DNA from: Asterionellopsis glacialis
Taxonomy: Eukaryota; Bacillariophyta; Plagiogrammaphyceae; Rhaphoneidales; Asterionellopsidaceae
Direction of reading: 5' to 3'
Length of the DNA stretch: 20,110 nucleotides
Assembly (NCBI GenBank): GCA_014885115.2
Contig: WKLE02002297.1
Coordinates: 1 to 20,110, forward strand
Notes under the pieces: model-generated
The model's database searches: none
What the model was told of the DNA's origin: nothing
What the model saw: the letters and a program-made list of their open reading frames with translations, nothing else
Part shown: in pieces, positions 11,028-18,508 of the stretch
How positions within the stretch are numbered: the stretch's first letter is position 1
Layout: the number at the start of each line of letters is the position of its first letter
Program-made: the position numbers and the translations under genes

Positions 11028-13159
11028 CTATTGGAATGATGATGTGTCATCATCTTTTTCAAGAAGTTTGTCGAAGTCCTTCAAAGCATCTATTTCTTTT
11101 TTCTTTTCTAACTCCTCCATGGTCGATTTTTTGGTATCAAAGACAATATCATCCTTACTAGAACCTAATTGTTTCATGGAGGTGCCCTTTTTGGATGCTG
11201 CCTTGAGTTTTTTGGCAATTTTGCCTCCACCTCCATCCAATACTGTCTTCCACATGCGACGTATTTTGTTTCGTTGACGGATCTTATCATTTTCACTAGA
11301 GATCCAAAAGTTACGTACAATAGGAATGACATTGAATAAAATAGCATACCCCAACAACAAAGGATACGCTGATTGGACCAAACCAAAGTAGGACGGAAGC
11401 CGTACACCATACAAGGCAGCAGAAGAAAATATATTACCCAAATAAAGTGCACCAAGTAAATTCACTACACCCAATCCACCTGCTGCAAACTTTTGAAATC
11501 CAGATGCCAAACTAAATTGATATTCACGTTCTTGTAACATGCTTGGATCATCCAACATCATTTCTTTCTCTTCTTCTTCTGTCAATGCAGGGAGTGCATC
11601 TTCCAAAATGGCAAGTAAGTCCTTCTTTTCAAGTGCACCGCGAGTATTAACGCCACTACGGTTCAATATGGACTTGATATCTCTAGCTGATGCATCTGAG
11701 GGTAACCCAACACGTTTAAGCGCCATTGATCCAGAAGCAGATGATGATAGTAAGCGTTTTGAGGAGGACGCCGAAGTTTGAAGTTCAGGAAATATGTAAA
11801 CAATGTCACCTTCGTCCGTGACGGTTGGTTCTCCATCAAGTGCAGTCACAATGGGTAAGACAAAATTCTACCGCCAAAAAGAATAATATGATGAAAATTT
11901 AAAGAAAAGTGTGAGATGTACCATGAGTGTGCAGTGTTGAACTTATCAATCATTTCCATTGAGACAGAGCAACGTCAAATTCGCTAATGCTCAAGTTTCC
12001 CATCCGGTTAGAGTATAGTATCATTCACTTACTTCGTCAACGTAGGCTGACTCTGTGTTAAGATCAGGCACAGGTGCATCATCACAAAAGGGTGCAAGTT
12101 GTTCAGCTGTAACAGCACCATTATTTTCTCGAATAAGATTAGCAACAAGACTGAGTCGTTTCTCGTCAAGCCCTTGATTAGGGTTTCCATCACCAAAGAT
12201 ATAACTAAAGGTTGATTCCAAGAACCCCATATCTTCTGGGTCACGTGCTGGTTGATCACCAGAATAGCTACCATAGTACCCATAATAGGGACGGTAATAA
12301 AAAAAGTCAAAAGGACTTGGACCCCAAAACATACCACCACCACCGCCAAACATTCCACCACCACGATCATTTCTTCTACGATCATCATCACTTGAAGACC
12401 CTTGAGAAATAAAAAAGATAGTACTAAATATAGCAAAAAGTGAAGCCAGCAACACAACACCAAATCCAACACGGATACCATAAAATAGTTTAGGCCATAT
12501 ATTTTTTTCAAATGTTGCCAACGCCTTGTACTTTGCAGAGTTGGAGGATAATGCACTATTTAAATTTGGTGGAAAGGTATAGATAAGTTCACCATCTGAT
12601 GAAACAGCAATATCACCTCTAGATAAAGATGCCAAGGCTGTTAAATCCTTACGTGCTTGAGACAAACTTTACAACGTTAAGATAGGTAGAGAGAGTAGAG
12701 TACAACAGTACGGAAAAGGAATACAACCAAAGTCAGTAAACTTCATTACAAAACAAAACACATCATCGGCAAATAAAAGATATTTTACCTGACTCCAGCA
12801 GTTGCAGCTACATCTGATGCAATTACTTTGCCACCAGGTGATGCTTCTATAGCATCGATGACAGCTTTGGATGGAATCTTTTCCATTAAATCTTCGTAGG
12901 AAACCATTTGAAGGGTCGTGGCTGTATGTTGTCGAACCGACTCAAATTTTGGTCGCGTGAGACTATGTTTTCGTAGTGCTGCACCATTGTTGTAACCTAC
13001 TTGAATCGTGGGTAACGATGATGGCATTTTTGGTATCATTCCTCCAACAAGATGATTTCTGATGGAAGAACTATGCACAAATGCACTACTAGTGATGAGA
13101 CATTTTAAATATAGAAACAAAGCAAGTGCCTTATGGTAACGATGAGATGAGGACACCAT
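11028..13159 (-). CDS. Plastid membrane protein of the At5g03900 family, 3 exons
   Basis: Exons 13159-12789, 12666-12033 and 11867-11028, introns of 122 and 165 bp (GTAAAA...AAAG, GTAAGT...GTAG), 614 residues. Both junctions restore family sequence: TAGVSLSQARKDLTALA and AYVDENFVLPIV. The pattern of a helical DNA-binding-like segment, GDIAVSSDGELIYTFP, a membrane span, FLESTFSYIFGDG, then DEGDIVYIFP and two more spans matches the chloroplast protein At5g03900 (annotated in Arabidopsis as Fe-S cluster biosynthesis family) and cyanobacterial homologues. Spans are near 186-211, 462-485 and 498-521. A Gly/Arg/Tyr/Phe-rich loop lies at about 216-258. The N terminus (hydrophobic, then SSAFVHSS at about 24-31) is a diatom plastid presequence. 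Residues about 391-431 look like a SAP/ARMET-type helical module that I do not recall in plant members. The biochemical role is not established. Confidence 0.92.
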
Positions 13160-14280
13160 CGTATTTCAATTAGAAGAAGATCGATGGTTCATGCATGTAT
13201 CCCGGCAGAAGGATAAGATGTCAGGGATATCGGTGAGAGTGGTGTGCCTCATCAATCATCAAGTCACAAAATCAGAAGCAACGAAAATCTCTAGAATAGT
13301 TAGCTCTAGCTGTAGGCTAAATAGGTATATAATAAAATTTTTTGCAAATAATATGTATTTGAATAATAAATTATATATAATAAAAATGAAATAAAGATTA
13401 GTTTTGATCAATATATACATTAGCCAACGCCTCTTTTTTCGAGACACGTGTTTAACTTGTCCCGGCGAGCAAAGAACCCGCAGATGTACAAATCCTCTAG
13501 AGAGAACATGCGCTGATAGACGCAGGAAGATCTTTCCTTTTTTTCGCCATTGGCTCGCAACCGTCCGTCGTCCGTCCAAGTCGATTACCAGTAACCTGCT
13601 GACAAAAAAACCTAACCCTAATACGTAGCCGCACGAAGCCTTTTCAACTTTTGTTTTCTGAGCTACCAGTACAACACAACCAATTCATGTTGTTGAAGAA
13701 CAGCGTCTCTTCTCTTTCGATACACAGAATTATTGCTACACACACTTACTATGGGATGAATAATAGCAAAGCAAGTGGAAGAAAAAGTGGACCAGGCGCA
13801 GACTTTCAAAAAATAATAAAATACTTTGATCAGAAAAAAAGGCATTCTTCTTGTTGGACCTTAATTTGAACTTTTTTTAAAGGCATAATCAATTGATTAC
13901 ACAAAGAGGCTTATTATTTCAATAATGACCAGAAAGAATTTTCAATGGGACAGTAGGTTTATATGACGTACAATATTCCATCCCGGACATGTATTTTAGC
14001 TGCGGTAATAAGACTAGTAAAAGTTTTTGTGCAATCTGACATGCAAATTTTATTTTTCAATATCTTTGGAGCAATCAGCCTTGCCCCGCATTTTAAGATC
14101 ATACATGGATTGCACATTTTATAAAGATAAAGATAGAGCCTTGGATTGTCTATGAACAACATGTTCATGACAAGCATTCCCAGGGTTTGGACAGCAATAA
14201 GAAAACTATTAAAAAAGAAATAGAACAAGCGTTGAGTTTTGGCACACAGTACAGTCAAACCCATTTGCAGATATCATACT

Positions 14281-14766
14281 ACGTCAATTCTGTAACGTCA
14301 TTCTGTGTTGTTAAAAGAATTACCCAAGTAGTCCTTTTCATGAAGAGTTTTTGAAAGTCTACACTTTTATTTAGCACCCGGTATTGCAGGATCAGAGATG
14401 TAATTATTTTTGATACTTGCGGTTTGACAGAAAATTGCCCCCTTTTTATTTGGTGTGTTCTCATTAGGTCCTCTATAAGGAAACCTATATAAAAAAGAAG
14501 CCCCACAGACGTGGGACTGGACAACAACTTTTTTTTTTTTACGTCAGGTCGTAAAGTATTTTTTTGAAAAGAAGGATTCGCAAGGGGGCAATAATCATTC
14601 GCAAATCCGCGTCATCCAAAAAGGTTTACACCTATGGTAATTCGCCAAAAATGTACCCAACGCATGTGAGGACAAATAATGTTGTAATAAGCTCATTTTC
14701 TAGATTGTAACGAAGTGCCCTTTCAAAGTTCGTTTTCAAAAGAAGTTTTCACGAATCCACGTCATC
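14281..14766. promoter_or_regulatory. Cluster of CRE/bZIP-type CGTCA half-sites
   Basis: ACGTCA occurs at 14281, 14295 and 14541, and CGTCATCC at 14610 and 14760; a further TGACGT lies upstream at 13964. ACGTCA/TGACGT is the half-site bound by bZIP factors, and CO2/cAMP-responsive promoters of diatoms use such elements. The spacing of 14 bp between the first two sites and the duplication of the last two argue mildly against chance. Which of the flanking divergent genes they would serve is unknown. Confidence 0.35.
14499..14540 (+). other. Short hairpin followed by T12 run
   Basis: CCCAC AGAC GTGGG forms a 5-bp stem, extended by AG/CT across one mismatch (14499-14518), followed ten bases later by twelve T (14529-14540). 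It has the look of the 3' end of an RNA polymerase III transcript on the plus strand. No A/B box or known small RNA was found just upstream, so it may be coincidence. Confidence 0.2.
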
Positions 14767-14769
14767 CAA
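14598..14769 (+). repeat. Duplicated 22-bp element containing CGTCATCCAA
   Basis: Positions 14598-14619 and 14748-14769 match at 19 of 22 bases (pattern TTC-R-C-R-AATCC-R-CGTCATCCAA), 150 bp apart in the same orientation. Each copy contains a CGTCA half-site. Both are preceded by GAA/AAAAGAAG-rich sequence, so the duplicated unit may be somewhat longer and diverged. Confidence 0.5.
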
Positions 14770-15013
14770 CGATAGTGTACAATAAATAAATTATCTTGGA
14801 CCTCTCTGTCCATTATTTGTTTTAGCAAGGACTAGTATATAAGACAAATTCAAAGGTACCTAGAAACGAATTTTATAAGAAACGATTACCAAATTCTCTG
14901 GCTTTTAAAACAGCTTCTTTATAAATATTGTAGTAAAAGCAACATCCACATTATGACAAAAAAATGTGTTCCATCAACTTATCAGAAAACGAACTATCGA
15001 ATGTTAAAGGGGG

Positions 15014-15159
15014 TTATTTCTTGTCTGGTACGACTGAATCAAGGCAAGGCAGATACGAACATAGTTTATATTATTTCTTGTATTAGCGGATTCAAAAAGT
15101 CAGGGCAGATAAAAACATATTTTACATTATTTCTTGTATTATCAGTGTGTAGGACAGGG
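15014..15159 (+). repeat. Tandem repeat, about 56-57 bp period, about 2.6 copies
   Basis: The core TTATTTCTTG starts at 15014, 15071 and 15127. Two fuller units begin with GGCAGATA at 15048 and 15104 and share RTATTATTTCTTGTATTA-like sequence. The copies have diverged by substitutions. It lies 130-275 bp before the start of the gene at 15290, within its likely promoter or 5' UTR. Confidence 0.6.
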
Positions 15160-15289
15160 GAAAACGAACAAACGCTCGCTTATTATTGCAGAAAAACAAC
15201 TCAGCAGCATCGCCTAAGCTTCATTTTTTTGCGGTTTTCGCAGACCAAAAGGAACAACTTTATTTTCTCTTGGAACCCTGGAAAGCTCT

Positions 15290-16030
15290 ATGAATGCCAC
15301 AAGAATGCAAATGCAAAGAAATGGAAGGGGGAGCAGATCATCGGGTGCTTTGAATACCCTGAACCAATCATTTCGACGAACGCAATCAGTTCAAAGTCTT
15401 AATCCATTGCAAGAAAATTCAAATGATAACGATGATTTATCGCTTCCGACACAAAGAATTGAGAGAAGAACCACAATGGATCATCTCGCTAGCAGCAGCA
15501 GCAGCACCATCATCATCACCACCACCACCACCAATAAAACTGATATGACTCTTGGCTTCTATCGGATGGCTGCAAGCAGACGAAGCACAATGGATTTCAG
15601 TAGAAACTTTATTCACGGTAATAATAACAACACTATGTCTAACCAGCAAAGAAAAAGACGTACAACTATGGATCATGTTGCGCCACATACAATAACAAGC
15701 GCACCCATGCGAGAGATTCCAAGAGGCTATAGCACAGGGGGGATTACAAAAGAAACTCAAGAAGGTACCATGTCGAAGCTTCGTAGAGCGATTTTTAACC
15801 AGAAAAGGATTCCGTGCAAAGATGATTTCTTAAGTTCAGAGCAACAGGCAATCATGATTAGCGGATTTGTGAAGGGACATTTAAAGGAAATTGCAAATGA
15901 TAGCTCAAAATTCCGTAGATTTCAAAAATCGCTTCGTAAGAATCGCACAACTCCCACAACCTATTTGAATTCAATCTTGAGCGAATCATACTCAACAGCA
16001 GCAAAAGTTCATCAAGATGGACGACTGTGA
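15290..16030 (+). CDS. Unrecognised basic protein with three RR-x-TMD motifs
   Basis: Open frame of 246 residues in one exon; I do not recognise the family. The start is the first ATG after an in-frame TAA at 15215. The protein is rich in Arg, Ser, Thr and Asn and looks disordered over the first two thirds. Three copies of RR(T/S)TMD(H/F) are spaced through it (near residues 59-65, 97-103 and 123-129). RR-x-S/T is the classic consensus for cAMP-dependent and related basophilic kinases, so these may be phosphosites; that is inference. A trinucleotide-repeat stretch (AGC, ATC, ACC runs, 15493-15532) encodes Ser-, Ile- and Thr-tracts. The C-terminal third (from about KDDFLSSEQQAIM) looks folded and helical, ending FRRFQKSLRKNR and a short tail. 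No membrane span or targeting signal. Coding status rests on length and the repeated protein motif. Confidence 0.62.
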   Translation: MNATRMQMQRNGRGSRSSGALNTLNQSFRRTQSVQSLNPLQENSNDNDDLSLPTQRIERRTTMDHLASSSSSTIIITTTTTNKTDMTLGFYRMAASRRSTMDFSRNFIHGNNNNTMSNQQRKRRTTMDHVAPHTITSAPMREIPRGYSTGGITKETQEGTMSKLRRAIFNQKRIPCKDDFLSSEQQAIMISGFVKGHLKEIANDSSKFRRFQKSLRKNRTTPTTYLNSILSESYSTAAKVHQDGRL

Positions 16031-16664
16031 TAGTATCCTACCATTTGGATGGTAGAAGAAGAAGAAAAGAAGTAAATAAAAGAGGTAAAACAAAAAGAAT
16101 TAAAAAGCTAATATATCAGCAAATCAAACGTAATTTTGAATCAAATAATGTTCAAGGAAACATTAATAGTAAACTTATATAAATTTATGATTGTTTCACG
16201 ATAAAACAACATACTTTGAATAGAACTTTTTTAAAGGCGAGTTTTCGTGTGAAGTGTACTCACGAATGATCGGTCTGTCTTTTGAGGCATGGTTTGAAGG
16301 GCGCTGATGGAGTGAAAGATAGGAATCTCATACTTGAAAGGCAGAGGAAGTATTGGGACAAAATGGCGGGTTAGGTTCAGAACTCTGCCGCATTCGACAA
16401 TGTGAAAAGTCTACCATTGGGGTTGTACTGTAATTGTGACAACACGTGTATTACACACTAACAAATAGTTACAGTTTTTAATTGTACAAGTCTAGGTAAT
16501 CAATAAATTTGTTCCTCAAAGGACAAAACAAATCTTGGCATCAATGAAGGATGATCCCTTTCAGTTCATTCATTTCACAATATTCGCGACCTCAATGAGT
16601 GAGAGGAGGAAGAAGGAGGGAGTCTCATAAACACTCCTATATGCATATATGAATTCACCTCCAT
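16031..16664. other. Convergent 3' intergenic region
   Basis: Spacer between two converging genes, expected to hold both 3' UTRs. A perfect 7-bp hairpin lies right after the stop codon of the left gene. An imperfect inverted repeat (TTCGTG...CACGAA) spans about 16244-16266. A purine-rich stretch (GAGAGGAGGAAGAAGGAGGGAG) covers about 16600-16621. No gene seen on either strand. Confidence 0.55.
16038..16055 (+). repeat. Perfect 7-bp hairpin just after a stop codon
   Basis: CTACCAT TTGG ATGGTAG: seven perfect base pairs closing a four-base loop, beginning 8 bases after the TGA at 16028-16030. It could form in the 3' UTR of the RR-x-TMD gene. It is not the histone-type stem-loop and is not followed by a T run. 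Confidence 0.5.
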
Positions 16665-17775
16665 CTAATAGTGCCATTTATCGCCAGTACCTGTAATGTC
16701 ATCTTCTTCACCATCTTCTTGTCCAAAATCATCCTCAAGATCTCGTAATGAATGCAGTAATACATTTTTCGGTATCCCACAAGAATCTGGTAAATTCAAA
16801 GCGCGACGTGCATTTGGTTCCAATTCATACCATTTATGTCGACCGTCTGCGCTGCACTTTTTGTTTAATATTGTAAGTTCAGCGTTACCAGGGTTTTCAG
16901 ATTGTTCAAACTCTTTGACTGAAAATTGAAACCATCTCATTAAAAATAATCGTAATGTTAATCCATGTGTGATTATGACAACATTCATCTTTTCTAAATC
17001 ATAATCGTTGTGTTTGTATTGATGACAATCTCTCACAAGCGTACTGATAAAGGATGAGACTCGACTATATACTGTCGTGAAAGCAATTTGATAAAGATCA
17101 TGAGGCGAGTAATGAATAAGCAAAGTTAGTATCGTCCTAAAGGACATGATGTATGCACGTACCATCTAAACCAGCCTCTCCGGATGGGAAGCGATAATAA
17201 AATCGTCCAAATCGGTGTCTTTCACTTTTAGCATTAATAACTTCTTGTACATTTTGAAAGTTACCAAATTGTTGTTCTGATATTCTTGGTTCTTCACGGA
17301 TACTAATAACATTATTTTCATCCACATAATTCGTGATAGTATCTAATGTTTGTCGGGTACGTTCATAGGGTGAAAAGTAAAAAACTAATTTTCCATCATC
17401 ACCAACAACCTCACGGATGCGTTTCCCCGCCTCTTCTGCTTGTTGCTTACCCTTGGAGGTTAAATTAATGCACCAATCTGCTGTATCAACATAGGCTGCC
17501 TCATCAATGTTCCCGTCTGATTCACCATGCCTTAGTAATATAATGCGTTTTGGTCTAAAATCAATTCTAGAACCCTTGTATGTAGCATCCGCATGAGGAG
17601 CTGTTGTTGCTGGTGCTGTTGCTGGTGCATTTGAACTATTCCACCTAGCAGTAACAACACATGGATCATCAGGAGACTGCATGGTTCTTGATGGTTTAAT
17701 TCCAGACAAACGCGGTTGTAGACAAATTTTTTTGTGAATTGCTTCAGATACTTTCCGAATTAGTTGTTGGCGCAT
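16665..17775 (-). CDS. Histidine phosphatase (phosphoglycerate-mutase fold), AT74-like, 2 exons
   Basis: Exons 17775-17163 and 17071-16665, 91-bp intron (GTACGT...CGACAG, phase 1), 339 residues. The junction restores GEAGLDVYSRVSSF, as in plant AT74 proteins and fungal relatives. Catalytic features: phosphate-accepting His about 83 in LLRHGESDGN, YFSPYERTRQT, the acid-bearing REEPRISEQQFGNFQ, RFGRFYYRFPSGE, and second His about 240 in VVIITHGLTLRLFLMRWF. The broad family removes phosphate from small molecules or phosphoproteins; the true substrate is unknown. Residues 1-32 are basic without acids except one Glu, and may be a mitochondrial presequence; an APATAPATTAPHA linker follows. The start is the first ATG after an in-frame stop at 17832-17830. 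An acidic tail (DLEDDFGQEDGEEDD) ends the protein. Confidence 0.93.
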
Positions 17776-18194
17776 GGTTATTCTGCTTTTTGCTTTCAGA
17801 ACAAGAAGTAGCAATGTAAGCAATCTTCGTCAGGTTTGTTGAGCCGCTATGCCGCGCGGTTCTCGTTTTGAAGAACAACAACGCTGAGAAATGAGAAAAC
17901 AGAAAAAAAAAACAGTTCGAAGGAACAGTGCAAATGCAGGCGGTGTTGTGTTTAGTTTTTGGTCCTACAAGAGTTCCAGTAGGTTTCTACCGGTAGGTTA
18001 AAGAGACACCCAAACGTCACAAGTTCTATTGCTACAGAGATAGATAGAGAGTATTCCAAGCTAGTATTCCATACCTGGGGTACGACGAAAAAAACGAGGG
18101 AAACATTTTCGATGAGAAGAGCCTGTAGACTTTGTACCACTACAGCCGTAGGAAAACAGTTGTCAAACTTACTCACCAGCATGCCAATCAAGAT

Positions 18195-18240
18195 GCGAAG
18201 CCTGTTTCAGCTTCAAGCAAGCCAAGCTTGAAAGCTTCGC
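18195..18240. repeat. Nested inverted repeat
   Basis: GCGAAGC (18195-18201) pairs with GCTTCGC (18234-18240). Inside it TTCAAGC (18212-18218) pairs with GCTTGAA (18226-18232) around a 7-base loop. Both 7-bp arms are perfect; the internal loop is lopsided, 10 bases on one side and 1 on the other. It could fold as a hairpin in RNA or act as paired protein sites in DNA. Confidence 0.55.
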
Positions 18241-18246
18241 CGGTGC

Positions 18247-18309
18247 GTACCAGTATCTGGTAAGGTATGTGCCTGGTAACTGGTACATAACTGGTATAAT
18301 ACCAGGTAC
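18247..18309. repeat. TACCAG/CTGGTA word cluster
   Basis: In 63 bases there are four CTGGTA (18257, 18273, 18280, 18291) and two TACCAG (18248, 18300). The last pair forms the inverted repeat CTGGTAT-A-ATACCAG (18291-18305). This is the same word family as at 5952-5990. Confidence 0.6.
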
Positions 18310-18332
18310 TACATTTTAGAATTCATGACGAT

Positions 18333-18348
18333 AAAATGACGTCATTTT
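18333..18348. promoter_or_regulatory. Perfect 16-bp CRE palindrome
   Basis: AAAATGACGTCATTTT is a perfect palindrome centred on TGACGTCA, the full cAMP-response/bZIP site. It lies 161 bp before the helicase ATG and 558 bp before the phosphatase ATG. A second ACGTC core follows at 18363. Its sequence matches bZIP homodimer sites closely; binding in this organism is inferred. Confidence 0.5.
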
Positions 18349-18508
18349 GATTATCCTGCAAAGACGTCGGTCCGTCCATTGTTTGTCCTCTTTCCACATC
18401 CCCTTCACACAGGCCAAGAAAACAAAGCAAGTTCAAAACCATCACTTTTGTTCTTTCCTGTTTTTTGCAGTTTCTTGTGATACAAAAAGTAGAATAATAA
18501 TATTGACA

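Larger units (their letters stand above)
13160..15289. other. Divergent intergenic region, 2.1 kb, AT-rich
   Basis: No supported gene. The frame at 14953-15402 (+) overlaps the real gene start and runs through a tandem repeat whose 56-bp period is not a multiple of three, so it is unlikely to be coding. The stretch 13320-13420 is extremely AT-rich. TACCAG words occur at 13586 and 13664. CGTCA half-sites are scattered from 13964 to 14764. A short hairpin followed by 12 T sits at 14499-14540, and a TATAAATA word at 14920-14927. The length would allow an unannotated non-coding RNA, but I see no known one. Confidence 0.55.
17776..18508. other. Divergent intergenic region between histidine phosphatase and DEAD-box helicase
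   Basis: 733 bp that must hold both promoters. No gene seen. It contains the palindrome CTACCGGTAG (17987-17996), a nested inverted repeat (18195-18240), a TACCAG/CTGGTA cluster (18247-18309) and a perfect CRE palindrome (18333-18348), so it is unusually dense in symmetric elements. Confidence 0.6.

Noticed and set aside
11028..13159. Three separate small genes on the minus strand
   Set aside because: The three open segments join at consensus splice sites and together match one known plastid protein family from end to end.
13611..13621. Telomere-like CCTAACCCTAA
   Set aside because: Less than two full repeat units; too short to be called an interstitial telomere and expected by chance in AT-rich DNA.
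14953..15402. 149-codon open frame on the plus strand
   Set aside because: Runs through a 56-bp tandem repeat that shifts frame between copies and overlaps the better-supported gene at 15290 in another frame; no family features.
17776..17823. Extended N terminus of the histidine phosphatase starting at a TTG
   Set aside because: Non-ATG start; an in-frame stop lies just upstream and the ATG at 17775 gives a sensible presequence.
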